Origin: a virus
IMG/VR virus record: IMGVR_UViG_3300045049_000394
Coordinates: 1-51,506 of that record
Strand: one strand, 5' to 3'
DNA: 51,506 nucleotides
A model generated the notes under the pieces. That model saw only the letters and a program-made list of their open reading frames with translations. It did not search any database and had not been told where the DNA came from. Position 1 is the stretch's first letter; each line of letters starts with the position of its first letter. Made by a program: the position numbers and the translations under genes. This document shows positions 29,302-37,804 of this stretch, one piece after another.

Positions 29302-29706
29302 ATGTCGATCGTCAAGAATTATCAAATCTACGCCCAGCTGGCCGAGTTCGGCCTGTTCGAGGGCGTGGCGCAGCCGGAGTTCGACATCACCACCGACGAC
29401 TATTACCCGGCGTCGGCGACGACTCCGCTCAAGCTGCCGTCGACGGGCAAGTTCAGCGACATCAACTGGACGCGCGCCTATGACCCCTCGAAGGACTCGC
29501 GGGTCTGCGACTGGGTGAACAAGTACCAGGCCGGCCTCGAGGGGCCGCGCCAGGCGACGGTGTTCATCAACAACGACCAGAACATCGTGCAGGCATCGCG
29601 CACGTACCTCGTCAAGCCGATCGGCTTCAAGGAGCCGGACGGCAAGAGCGGCGACGGCGCGATTTCGGAGTTCACCCTCAAGCTCGCCGTGGAGACCCGC
29701 AAGTGA
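29302..29706 (+). CDS. Tail tube protein
   Basis: 134-aa protein directly after the sheath. Pattern fits tube proteins: YQIYAQLAEFGLFEGVAQPEF, a mid-region with LKLPSTGKFSDINW, and a C-terminal SEFTLKLAVETRK. Forms the inner tube around which the sheath contracts. GAGGAGCCAGC precedes the ATG; its TGA is overlapped by the next GTG. Confidence 0.8.
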   Translation: MSIVKNYQIYAQLAEFGLFEGVAQPEFDITTDDYYPASATTPLKLPSTGKFSDINWTRAYDPSKDSRVCDWVNKYQAGLEGPRQATVFINNDQNIVQASRTYLVKPIGFKEPDGKSGDGAISEFTLKLAVETRK

Positions 29707-30137
29707 CCTTCACCTGGAAGCTCCCCATCGGGGGCAAGTCGCTCACCTGGAAGCCGCTGACGATGGGCGACGTCATGGACCTCGACGCCAACTACAGCCG
29801 CTCGGACACCGTGCATCGCCGCAAGTACGCCGAGGCCGCGCTGCGCATCATCAGCTTCGAGGGCATGCAGGACGGCAAGACGTTCCAGATCGAGGACTTT
29901 CGATCGTGGGACGGACTCGACTACGACGCCTTCCTCGACGAGGTGGCGACGCAGGAGCTGCTGCGCGCGTCGAAGCTGTCGGGCGAGCGCCCCGGCAACC
30001 CAGTGCAGAAGCTCGAGCGCGCCATCGAGCGCGCGCAGGCGGCGGCCAACGAGCTCGGCAACTGCCTGCGCGAGGTGCTGCTGTCGGCGAAGGCGACCGA
30101 GAACTTGCTCGGCCCTTTGTCCCCAGCCAGCTCGTAA
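29703..30137 (+). CDS. Tail assembly chaperone, short form (gpG-like)
   Basis: 144-aa protein between tube and tape measure, the standard chaperone position. GTG start at 29703 overlaps the tube stop. Contains a folded N-terminal half (WKPLTMGDVMDLDANYSR) and helical repeats (KLERAIERAQAAANELGN). About 5% to 30% of ribosomes probably shift at 30113-30119 in related phages, giving the longer form. Ends in LLGPLSPASS. Confidence 0.75.
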   Translation: MTFTWKLPIGGKSLTWKPLTMGDVMDLDANYSRSDTVHRRKYAEAALRIISFEGMQDGKTFQIEDFRSWDGLDYDAFLDEVATQELLRASKLSGERPGNPVQKLERAIERAQAAANELGNCLREVLLSAKATENLLGPLSPASS

Positions 30138-30301
30138 AAGCGCTGGCTGACGTCGTCGTTCCGAGCTGGTCGGAGATCGAGGCCATGGACTGGCCGAAGG
30201 CATACGCGGTGATGCGGCGCCTGCCGCTCCGCAACGATGGCTCGGGCGAAATCATGAAGGCGCTCGCGACGATGATGGCGCGCTCGCTTGCGGGACGGTG
30301 A
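29703..30301 (+). CDS. Tail assembly chaperone, -1 frameshift long form (gpGT-like)
   Basis: Predicted fusion product of 199 aa. Ribosomes would slip back one base at C-CCT-TTG (30113-30119) and continue as VPSQLVKALADVVVPSW to a stop at 30299-30301, four bases before the tape measure ATG. Join is 29703..30119 with 30119..30301. The extension (SEIEAMDWPKAYAVMRRL) has no start codon of its own in a sensible position. Long-form chaperones bind the tape measure protein and direct tube assembly. Confidence 0.75.
30113..30149 (+). promoter_or_regulatory. -1 programmed ribosomal frameshift signal
   Basis: CCCTTTG in register X-XXY-YYZ with the chaperone frame (codons CCT and TTG). Four bases later CAGCCAGC (30124-30131) pairs perfectly with GCTGGCTG (30142-30149) around a 10-base loop, a stem that would stall the ribosome. 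Heptamer, phase and stem all agree. Confidence 0.8.
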
Positions 30302-30304
30302 CGC

Positions 30305-32179
30305 ATGCCCATCAAGGACGTTGGCTTTCGCATCCGCATCCCCGTCGCGCCCGAGACGCAGGCGACGCAGAAGGCGCTCGAAAAGCAGAAGAAGACCGTC
30401 GCCGAGAACGAGAAGCAGGTCACCAAACTGGGCAAGGCCTTCAAGACGGGTCTCAAGGACGCCAAGCGCGCGACCGAAGAGGCCGATGAATCGGCCAAGA
30501 AGCTCGGTCGCACATTCTCTTCGTCGCTGGGCGACGGCTTGCGCTCGGTCAATCGATTCAGCGAGGGCGTCGACAAGCTCAGGAGCAAGGTCCTCAACCT
30601 CAAGACGGCCATCGCGGGCACAACGGTCGGCATCGCCGCGATCTGGGCCGGCAAGAAGCTGTACGAGGCCGGCAAGGCAAACCTGGCCGTCGAGGGCCGC
30701 ATTCAGCGCGAGTTCGGCGGAGAGGCCGACATCCTCAAGCGCATCGCCGGTAACGCGGGCTTCCGCGCGGGCGTGAGCGAGGACGAAACGATCAAGGGGC
30801 TCATCCCGCTGCGGGAGCGCCTCGACGATATCGAGGCCGGTGCGCAGTTCCGCGGCATGCGCCGCAAGCTCACCGCGGCGCAGGCGCAGTCGCTGCGCGA
30901 GCGCAACCTGACGTTCGGCGCCAACCTGTTCGCGCGCGTCAACGCACTGGCGCCGGATCTCGACAAGGACCAGGTCGGCGCGGTCCTGGCGGACGCGTTG
31001 AGTGGCCCCGAGGGTATCAAGCGGCTGATCTCGGAGTTCAACCTCTCGAAGAAGTCCAAGACGATCGCGGCCGCCAACGACAAGGGCGACGTCTACAAGT
31101 TCCTCCGCGAGGAGGAGCGCAAGAAGTACAACGTCATGAAGAAGGGGCAGTTCCTCGAGCAGGGCGACCTGGTCGATATCCTGCTGTCGCGCTCGGGCAT
31201 CACCGAGGAGGCGGCCGACGCGAAGCGCCGCAAGCTCGGCTTCCAGCTGAAGCAGATCGGCGCCGAGTTCGAGAACACCTTCGCCGACATCGGAGCGCGC
31301 GCGCTCGACCGGTTCAACGGGGGCATGGGCAAGGGCACCTCGTTGGCCGAGAAGTTCCAGGCGGCCATCAAGTCGCGCGAGGGGCAGAAGGTCATCCAGG
31401 AGCTCTCGGACGGCGTGGTCGCTCTCGCCGACGGCGCTGTCACGGTGGCCAAAGAGCTGCCGAAGATCGCCGGCTTCCTGAACGAGCACAAGACGACGCT
31501 GATCACGCTGGCGGGCGCGTTCGGCGGCATCAAGATTATGTCGAAGCTCGGCGGCACTCTGAACGCCTTCAAGGGCGGCTCGGACTCGCCAGGCGGGCTG
31601 GGCGCGAGCCTCATCGGCAAGCTCGCTGGCGGCGCCTACAAGGGCGCGATGCCCGTCTACGTCGTGAACAACGACAAGGAATACTCGGCCCTCGCGGGGC
31701 AGGCGGGCAAGGGCATCGGCGGCAAGCTCGGCAAGCTTGCCGGTGTGGCCGGTGGCGCGGCGTCGGTGTTCTCGGCGCTCACCGGAGGTTACGCCGTTGG
31801 CACAGTGCTCGACGACACCTTCGGCATCTCGGACAAGATCGGCAACCTGGCCAACCGCGACAACGCGAAGGATGCAGCCGCCAAGAACGAGGCCAGCATC
31901 GCCAAGGTGCTGCTCGGCAAGGTGAACGCCGGCAAGGAGACGGGCGCGCAGGCGGCGGCCGAGCTCGAGCGCTTCGCGCGCTCGGCGGAGGGCAAGGACG
32001 CCGACCACCTGTCGCCCGAAGTCAAGGCACTGATCAACGCGCTCAAGAGCGTCCCGGCCCAGCCGACCATCGTGAACATGGACGGGCAGAAGGTGGCCGA
32101 GATCGTCGAGAAGCACATCGCGCGGGGCATGGCGAACAAGACGGCGCGCGGCGCCGCGCCGACCTACGCCGGGGAGTAG
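30305..32179 (+). CDS. Tape measure protein
   Basis: 624-aa protein in the tape-measure position. N-terminal coiled coil (KALEKQKKTVAENEKQVTKLG, LKDAKRATEEADESAKKLG), then a hydrophobic segment (AIAGTTVGIAAIWAG), later Gly/Ala-rich parts (LAGVAGGAASVFSALTGGYAVG). At about 1.5 angstrom per residue the tail would be near 95 nm, which is an estimate. Weak Shine-Dalgarno. Confidence 0.85.
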   Translation: MPIKDVGFRIRIPVAPETQATQKALEKQKKTVAENEKQVTKLGKAFKTGLKDAKRATEEADESAKKLGRTFSSSLGDGLRSVNRFSEGVDKLRSKVLNLKTAIAGTTVGIAAIWAGKKLYEAGKANLAVEGRIQREFGGEADILKRIAGNAGFRAGVSEDETIKGLIPLRERLDDIEAGAQFRGMRRKLTAAQAQSLRERNLTFGANLFARVNALAPDLDKDQVGAVLADALSGPEGIKRLISEFNLSKKSKTIAAANDKGDVYKFLREEERKKYNVMKKGQFLEQGDLVDILLSRSGITEEAADAKRRKLGFQLKQIGAEFENTFADIGARALDRFNGGMGKGTSLAEKFQAAIKSREGQKVIQELSDGVVALADGAVTVAKELPKIAGFLNEHKTTLITLAGAFGGIKIMSKLGGTLNAFKGGSDSPGGLGASLIGKLAGGAYKGAMPVYVVNNDKEYSALAGQAGKGIGGKLGKLAGVAGGAASVFSALTGGYAVGTVLDDTFGISDKIGNLANRDNAKDAAAKNEASIAKVLLGKVNAGKETGAQAAAELERFARSAEGKDADHLSPEVKALINALKSVPAQPTIVNMDGQKVAEIVEKHIARGMANKTARGAAPTYAGE

Positions 32180-32182
32180 CCC

Positions 32183-32671
32183 GTGGCCGATCAGGTGCTG
32201 GTGCCCTACACGCAAGAGGGGCGCATCGCGCCCCTCGACACGCGCTCGGGCCTAGAGACCCTCTACTTTCGCTTCTCGTTGCCGATCACGCCGAACGATG
32301 GCGCTGTGACGCTGGCGCCACACTCGTTCCGCCGGACATATGCGGCCAACTACGTCCCGGTGCAGGTGGCGCTATCGTCGCACCTACCAGAAGAGTGGCG
32401 CTCGAACGCTCCGGTCGTCATGCCGATCGAGTTCGAGGTCATCAGCCAGAAGAAGCAGACCATCGACGGCGAGCTCCGCAAGCTGCGCCGCATGATGAAG
32501 AAGGACGCGCGCACCGGTGAGCCGCCCGACCTCGTCTTCGTGATGGGCGTCAAGCAGTGGACGGTGCGCATCTTCACCATGGACGTCACGCCCACCGTGT
32601 GGAACCAGCAGCTCGACGAGGTCCGTGCGCGCGTGACGCTGACCTTCCACACGACCGTCGCCGAGGACTGA
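32183..32671 (+). CDS. Baseplate/tail protein (162 aa)
   Basis: GTG start at 32183, after the tape measure. Beta-rich body (LYFRFSLPITPNDGAVTL) with a helical stretch (ELRKLRRMMKKDARTGEPPD), then strands WTVRIFTMDVTPTVW. Position before the LysM gene fits the protein linking tape measure to baseplate hub in P2/Mu-like tails. Family not confirmed. Confidence 0.65.
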   Translation: MADQVLVPYTQEGRIAPLDTRSGLETLYFRFSLPITPNDGAVTLAPHSFRRTYAANYVPVQVALSSHLPEEWRSNAPVVMPIEFEVISQKKQTIDGELRKLRRMMKKDARTGEPPDLVFVMGVKQWTVRIFTMDVTPTVWNQQLDEVRARVTLTFHTTVAED

Positions 32672-32672
32672 C

Positions 32673-32924
32673 GTGCCGAGCAAGAAGCTGTCCGTCTACG
32701 AGCGCTTCGGCACGTCGGCGCTCCCAGGCTCGGACCAGACCGCGCGCAAGTACGTGGTCAAGGGCGGCGATACGCCATGGTCGATCGCGGCGTTCGTATT
32801 CGACACCGGCTATGACTCCGAGGCCTGGCGGCAGCTGCTCGAGGCGAACGGCATCACCGACATCGACGCGATCACGCCCGGCACGGTGCTCACCATCCCG
32901 ACGCTGAAGCCGACGGGGACGTAG
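32673..32924 (+). CDS. LysM-domain baseplate protein (gpX-like)
   Basis: 83-aa protein with one LysM repeat: YVVKGGDTPWSIAAFVF, then AWRQLLEANGITDIDAITPGTVLTIP. Short LysM proteins lie before the hub gene in P2-like phages and in contractile injection systems, where they join baseplate hub and tube. GTG start at 32673. Confidence 0.8.
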   Translation: MPSKKLSVYERFGTSALPGSDQTARKYVVKGGDTPWSIAAFVFDTGYDSEAWRQLLEANGITDIDAITPGTVLTIPTLKPTGT

Positions 32925-32925
32925 C

Positions 32926-34080
32926 GTGGCGCAGTATTACCGAGTCGAAATCGCGGCGCCGACCACGCAGACGAAGGCGGCCAAGACGTGGGTGTTCTCG
33001 CCGAACAGCGAGAACGTCATCGGCATCGACGTCGACCTTCGCAAGGAAGGCAAGCGCATCTCGACGATGACGATGCGGCTGCACGACCCGCGCTCAGGCG
33101 GCCGATGGCACCCGATCTTCACCGACTTGCCGGACCCTGCTTTCGCGGACGTGCCCGTCAAGGTCTACCTGCCGAAGCCTACGGAGAGCCAGGCGGCATC
33201 GAGGCTCGTGTTCGACGGCAAGATGACGTCGCTGCAGCCGTCGTATCCAGCACCGTCGGAGTTGACGGTGGTGGCGCACGACCGGTCAATCGATGCGCGC
33301 CTGAAGGCCAGCTACGACACGTTCAAGAACAAGAACAGCCAGGCCATCGCCAACATCATCGCGCAGCGCTACGGCTGGATGGTTGACGCGAGCGACCTGG
33401 TGGGCATCGTGCTCACGCAGCGACTCATCTCGATCGGCATGGGCGGCGTTGGGCGCGGCGCGCTGAGCGACTGGCACCACGTGTCGCGTGCGCTCGCGGC
33501 CGATGGCCTCGAGCTCTACGTGACCACGAACAAGACGCTCAAGATCCGCAAGTCATCGTCGACCGCGTATCCGCACACGTTCACGCCCGACGATGACCTG
33601 CTCGTGAGCTTCCAGCCGATGATCAACCACGTCGGCGGCCCTGGCCAGGGCGGTCAGTCGAAGATGCCGCTGCCCGCGGGCAACAAGGGCACTGCGCTGT
33701 CGACGGTTGGACCGAACAAGGGCGAGACCGACGCAGAGGGCGCGGATGCGACGAAGCACCGAGCTCATCCGCAGGGCCCGGCGTCGACGAGCCGTGGCGT
33801 GCACACCGAGAGCACAGGCAACGATAGCGGGCCGGCAGTGCAGCGGCGCAAGCGGAAGGACGAGGCCAGCATGACCACACGCGCGCTGCCTGACCTCGGG
33901 CTGCAGCACCTGCTCTCGTTCTCCGGCTGGGGCGGCAAGATCGACGGGACCTGGCACCTCGCCGGCGTCCGCCATACGATCCCTGGCACCGGCGACGCGC
34001 TGTCGCACCTGAGCCTCACGCGCGAGCCATCGGGCGCGTCCGACAAGCAGATCGGCGTTCTGCCAGCGGGTAACCGCTGA
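32926..34080 (+). CDS. Baseplate hub protein (gpD / gp27-like)
   Basis: 384-aa protein of the phage late control D / hub group. N-terminal beta barrel (VIGIDVDLRKEGKRISTMTM), middle with LVFDGKMTSLQPSYPAPSELTVVAHD, then a NHVGGPGQGGQSK stretch and a long low-complexity insertion (about 250-315) before the C-terminal HTIPGTGDALSHLSLTRE. It forms the hub to which the spike binds. GTG start. Confidence 0.8.
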   Translation: MAQYYRVEIAAPTTQTKAAKTWVFSPNSENVIGIDVDLRKEGKRISTMTMRLHDPRSGGRWHPIFTDLPDPAFADVPVKVYLPKPTESQAASRLVFDGKMTSLQPSYPAPSELTVVAHDRSIDARLKASYDTFKNKNSQAIANIIAQRYGWMVDASDLVGIVLTQRLISIGMGGVGRGALSDWHHVSRALAADGLELYVTTNKTLKIRKSSSTAYPHTFTPDDDLLVSFQPMINHVGGPGQGGQSKMPLPAGNKGTALSTVGPNKGETDAEGADATKHRAHPQGPASTSRGVHTESTGNDSGPAVQRRKRKDEASMTTRALPDLGLQHLLSFSGWGGKIDGTWHLAGVRHTIPGTGDALSHLSLTREPSGASDKQIGVLPAGNR

Positions 34081-34652
34081 TGGATTCACTGCTCGACGTC
34101 CTGCCGGTCGCGGTGATCACGCCCGACGAGGCGCAGGGACGCGTCTACGGCTGGCTACCCGGCATCGTTACAGACGTCGACACGAACCTGATGCAGGTCA
34201 AGGCGCGCATCGGCAAGCAGGGCGACAACGAGGCGACCGAGTGGATGCCCCAGGTGGGGATGGGCAGTGTCGAGTCGCTGCCCGAGGTCGGGGACCCGAT
34301 CGGCGTGGTCTTCAACGACGGCGACCCGCATCGCGGCGCGTGGTTCTACTTCCCGCAGTCGACAACGCGCGGCCGCCCGACCGAGCCCATCCCGCTCGGT
34401 GCAACGCTCGGCGGCATCCTCAACAACCTGGTCGACCAGGTGCAGCAGCTCAAGACGACGGTGAACAACCTGATCACGATCTTCAATGCGCACACGCACA
34501 CGTACGTCTACGGCACGACAGGAACGCCGCCGTCGCCGGCGACGTCCGACTCCGATCCGGCACCCGCCAAAGTGCTTGCGTCGGATGGTTCGGTGGTGTC
34601 GTCGGTGTCGTCGAGCAAGGTCGCGCTGTCCAAGCGCACGAGGGTGCGGTGA
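34080..34652 (+). CDS. Baseplate spike protein (gpV-like)
   Basis: 190-aa membrane-piercing spike. OB-fold N-terminus (YGWLPGIVTDVDTNLMQVKARIG, EATEWMPQV), a beta-helical linker, and an HTHTY tip (residues about 138-142) where paired histidines bind metal in P2 gpV. The tail is Ser/Val-rich. The ATG at 34080 overlaps the hub stop as TGATG. Confidence 0.88.
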   Translation: MDSLLDVLPVAVITPDEAQGRVYGWLPGIVTDVDTNLMQVKARIGKQGDNEATEWMPQVGMGSVESLPEVGDPIGVVFNDGDPHRGAWFYFPQSTTRGRPTEPIPLGATLGGILNNLVDQVQQLKTTVNNLITIFNAHTHTYVYGTTGTPPSPATSDSDPAPAKVLASDGSVVSSVSSSKVALSKRTRVR

Positions 34653-35191
34653 GCTATACGCCGATCAATAGCGACGCGCCGAATGTGGCTGCATATACAA
34701 TCGCTCGGCTGAATGCGACCTCGCCCAGCTCGGGCGCAACTACGAGCGATCAGGCGACGGCGATTGCTGATAGTTATCTTGGCAGCGTTGGCTTTCTCGG
34801 ACCGACGTTCATGAACGATGCATTTGCGACAGGAGCGTTGACGTACGCCACGAACGCGTTCAATGACGTTTCAGTATTTCCCGGCTGGACCACGCCGTCT
34901 ATTCCGGTCGCGAAGAACTACCTAATCTGGTGCCGCACCTGCTGCTTTGCGAACATCGCTGGCGGTGTTGATTTTAGAATTACCGTAGACGGCTCGGCTC
35001 CATCAGGGCAACCAGCATCGGCGCAGCACCTGTGGCTCGATAAGACTGGACAGCGATATGTGTGGCAGTTCGCGGTACCGGTTTTTCTCTCTGCGACGAC
35101 CCACACGATCAAGCTTCAATGGTCCGTTACCGTCGGGACCCAAACCGGACTTGACGGTAACGACGGCCGCACCTTCTGGATCACGGGGTAG
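34649..35191 (+). CDS. Inserted virion protein of unusual base composition (180 aa)
   Basis: GTG start at 34649 (GTGA overlap). Beta-rich protein (TIARLNATSPSSGATTSD, NYLIWCRTCCFANIAGGVDF, HTIKLQWSVTVGTQTG), probably a surface or fibre component. The DNA is visibly poorer in G+C than its neighbours (tatacaatcgct, gatagttatctt), and it separates spike and gp25, genes that are adjacent in most related phages. Likely a recent insertion. No family recognised. Confidence 0.6.
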   Translation: MSYTPINSDAPNVAAYTIARLNATSPSSGATTSDQATAIADSYLGSVGFLGPTFMNDAFATGALTYATNAFNDVSVFPGWTTPSIPVAKNYLIWCRTCCFANIAGGVDFRITVDGSAPSGQPASAQHLWLDKTGQRYVWQFAVPVFLSATTHTIKLQWSVTVGTQTGLDGNDGRTFWITG

Positions 35192-35194
35192 GCG

Positions 35195-35602
35195 ATGGCC
35201 GGGACGCCAGGAGCGATCAAGCAGCCGCCGGCCGCCGCTGGATTCCTCGGCCAGGGCGTGAGCTGGCCGCTACAGATCAACAAACAGGGCCGTCTGGCGA
35301 CGTCGTGGGGCGTCTCGCTCGTCGAGGAAGCACTGAAGCAGATCTTCTCGACCGCGCAGGGTGAGCGCCCGATGCTGCCGGATTACGGCTCCAACACCGG
35401 CGCGTTCGAGCCGCCAGACCTGGCGCGCACCATCGCCAAATTCAAGCTGGACGTCGCCAACTATGAGGCGCGCGTCGAATACGTCGTCGTGACGTCGCAG
35501 CTCGGGCCCGGCACAAACGAAGTGACCGTCGACTGCCAGTACAAGCTGCGCGACGAAGCCAACGAACGCACGCTGACGCTTGGCGTGTTCAACGGACCGT
35601 GA
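35195..35602 (+). CDS. gp25-like baseplate wedge protein (gpW)
   Basis: 135-aa protein with the gp25/gpW pattern: VSLVEEALKQIFSTAQGERPMLPDYG, the T-x-x-G-E-R-P/M-x-P-x-Y-G core, then ANYEARVEYVVVTSQLG. A wedge component next to the gpJ-like protein. In most relatives it lies directly after the spike; here one gene intervenes. Confidence 0.88.
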   Translation: MAGTPGAIKQPPAAAGFLGQGVSWPLQINKQGRLATSWGVSLVEEALKQIFSTAQGERPMLPDYGSNTGAFEPPDLARTIAKFKLDVANYEARVEYVVVTSQLGPGTNEVTVDCQYKLRDEANERTLTLGVFNGP

Positions 35603-35605
35603 CCG

Positions 35606-37210
35606 ATGGCCACACTCGTTCCCTCGCCGACGCTCGACACCCGCAACGGTGACCTGGTCGCCGCGCAGGCCATCACCTCGCTGCCGGCCGAGCTCTCCGA
35701 CCGCTCGGATAGCAACCCGGCCGTGGTCATCATCGAAGCGCAGGGCAGCGTCGCCGACAAGCACGGTTTCCAGATCAACAACTGGCCGTCGGCGGTCCTC
35801 CAGAAGTGCCTCGCGCTCGTCGGCGTCACCCTCAATCCGCAGCAGGCCTCGATCGCGCAGCTGACGTTCGTGCTGTCGGCGCCGCAGCCGGCAGACACGG
35901 TGATTCCGGCGGGCACGCAGGCGCAATCGAACGACGGCACGATCGTTGTCGCGACGCTCGCCGCGGCCACCGTTACCGCCTACACATCGCCCAGCGGCAC
36001 GCTGACGATGACCGCCGGCAGCTCGACGGTGACGGGTAGCGGGACGAGCTTCACGACCTCGGTGCAGGTCGGCTGGCAGATCAGCGTCGACAAGTCGACC
36101 TGGTACACCGTCCAGTCGATCACGAACAACACCACGCTCGTCCTGACGTCGTCCGCGGCCGCCAATGTCTCTGGCGCGTTCTACGCCGGCGCCGTTTCGG
36201 TAACGACGGCTGGCCAGGCGACCACGACCGGACTCGCCACGAACGCCGGCGCCGGCATCCTCACGACGCTCGGCACGTCGCCCGCGGCGGTCGCGTCGGT
36301 GAGCAACGCGTCAGCCGCCACCGGCGGAGCCGACCTCGAGACGGTGACCAGCGCGATCGCGCGTGCGCCGCTGGCGTTCGCGGCGCGCGACACCGCGATC
36401 ACGCCGACGGACTTCGTCACATTCTCTACGCGCATCCTCGGCAACAACAGCCGCGCCGCAGCGCTCGGAAACACGAACAACACGGTTCCCACCTCCGGCT
36501 ATGTCACCTACGCGCTCCTGTCGCCGGCGTGGACGACCTCCAGCCCGGTCAGCACGCAAGAGCGCGCGAACGTCAGCCGCGACTTCTTCGGGCGGACCGT
36601 AACCGGCGTGACGCTGGTTGACGTGCCGGCGAACATCCAGCAGTTCGTGGCGGCGGGTAGCGGCGCGTCGCAGGGGACGATGTTCGCCTGCGCGCTGGTT
36701 CGCAAAGGGAGCTACGACGTCGCCTCGACGCAGGTGGCCGCGGCGACGGCCATCAACAACTACCTCAGCCCCAACACGTATCCGTGGGGCAGGGCGATCG
36801 ACCCCGACGACCTGGCGGCGCAGCTCAACCCGCTGATCCAGGTCGACCATATCCTCACCATCAACGGCGTGCTCGCCGTTGGCATGAACTACACCGTCGT
36901 CGCCAACCCCGTCAGCTTCACAAACGGCGCGACGACGGCGACCGGGACGGCGAGCGACTTCGCGTCGATGACGCCGAACCAGACGTTCTTGCTCGACCAG
37001 GTCAACGGCGCCGCGTACCTCGTCACCGGCGTTTCGAGCGGCACGGTCACCTTCACGCCGGCCTATGCGGGACCGACGGCCTCGCTGACGCCTGCGTGGT
37101 TCACGTCGAAGATCACAACGCTCGTGAACTGGTACTCGCTCCCCTACAGCGCTCTCTCGGTGTCCTCGGCTGCTCCGCCGGCTTCGGTGGTGGTCGTCGG
37201 CGCCGTCTAG
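35606..37210 (+). CDS. Baseplate protein J-like with two inserted repeat modules
   Basis: 534-aa gpJ-like wedge protein (GFQINNWPSAVLQKC, TVIPAGTQAQSNDGTIV, GGADLETVTSAIARAPLAF, AITPTDFVTFSTRI). Two inserted beta modules break the usual sequence: residues about 128-195 (MTAGSSTVTGSGTSF, STWYTVQSITNNTTL) and about 435-498 (GATTATGTASDF, AYLVTGVSSGTVTF). Both resemble the sheath insertion. Otherwise length and order fit the family. Confidence 0.8.
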   Translation: MATLVPSPTLDTRNGDLVAAQAITSLPAELSDRSDSNPAVVIIEAQGSVADKHGFQINNWPSAVLQKCLALVGVTLNPQQASIAQLTFVLSAPQPADTVIPAGTQAQSNDGTIVVATLAAATVTAYTSPSGTLTMTAGSSTVTGSGTSFTTSVQVGWQISVDKSTWYTVQSITNNTTLVLTSSAAANVSGAFYAGAVSVTTAGQATTTGLATNAGAGILTTLGTSPAAVASVSNASAATGGADLETVTSAIARAPLAFAARDTAITPTDFVTFSTRILGNNSRAAALGNTNNTVPTSGYVTYALLSPAWTTSSPVSTQERANVSRDFFGRTVTGVTLVDVPANIQQFVAAGSGASQGTMFACALVRKGSYDVASTQVAAATAINNYLSPNTYPWGRAIDPDDLAAQLNPLIQVDHILTINGVLAVGMNYTVVANPVSFTNGATTATGTASDFASMTPNQTFLLDQVNGAAYLVTGVSSGTVTFTPAYAGPTASLTPAWFTSKITTLVNWYSLPYSALSVSSAAPPASVVVVGAV

Positions 37211-37217
37211 GAGTCCC

Positions 37218-37370
37218 ATGTCCATCACCGTCAACATCGGCATCCACGACAAGCGGCCGGCGGACGCCGTGCATCCCGATCGCGCCACCCAGCAGGAAAC
37301 CCACGACGCGCCGGCGCCGCCCGCCGCCGAGCAGGCAGAGGAGCTCGAGGAGCCCGCGAAGCGCGCATGA
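37218..37370 (+). CDS. Small acidic tail protein (50 aa)
   Basis: ATG at 37218 with AGGAGTCCC upstream. Encodes a low-complexity acidic peptide (RATQQETHDAPAPPAAEQAEE). The stop is overlapped by the next ATG. May be a linker or coupler; function not recognised. Confidence 0.55.
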   Translation: MSITVNIGIHDKRPADAVHPDRATQQETHDAPAPPAAEQAEELEEPAKRA

Positions 37371-37804
37371 TCCAGATGAACCTGAACGCCGGGAACATGA
37401 TGGCCGTGCCGGGCGGCTACCCGCTGCGCCTCCTGCCCGCGCTCGACTCGTTCCTGTCGGGCGTAATCCCGAAGGCCGCGACCGCCGTGACCGCGGTCGT
37501 GCAGCCCGAGCTCGGCGCCGCGAACGTGCACCTGGCGCTCTACGCCATGCCGACGACGAGCGGCGGGGTGGACAACGGCCAGGTTGCGCGCACGGACCTG
37601 GCGGGCGTGACATCGACATCGCCGACCGCGATCAGCGTGTCCGTGCCATCCGGCGTCGTGCCCGTGCCCTATGTCGTTCGCCTCTGGGTGGACGGCATCA
37701 CCGGCGCCAACCAGGACACCGTCAGCCGCGATGGTGTGACGGCAGCGTCGGTCGAGCCGAAGATCCCGACCGCGGTCAAGGTCCTTTCGGTGAGCGTGCA
37801 ATGA
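37367..37804 (+). CDS. Hypothetical tail protein (145 aa)
   Basis: Beta-rich, low-charge protein (NVHLALYAMPTTSGGVDNG, TAISVSVPSGVVPVPYVVRLWVDG). It lies between gpJ and the large fibre gene and ATGA-couples to it. Probably part of the fibre attachment. No family recognised. Confidence 0.6.
   Translation: MIQMNLNAGNMMAVPGGYPLRLLPALDSFLSGVIPKAATAVTAVVQPELGAANVHLALYAMPTTSGGVDNGQVARTDLAGVTSTSPTAISVSVPSGVVPVPYVVRLWVDGITGANQDTVSRDGVTAASVEPKIPTAVKVLSVSVQ

Noticed and set aside
29921-32215. Long minus-strand ORF of 764 aa opposite the tape measure gene
   Set aside because: A shadow ORF caused by high G+C at third positions; low-complexity Arg/Leu/Ala product, no motifs, no ribosome site, antisense to a well-supported gene.
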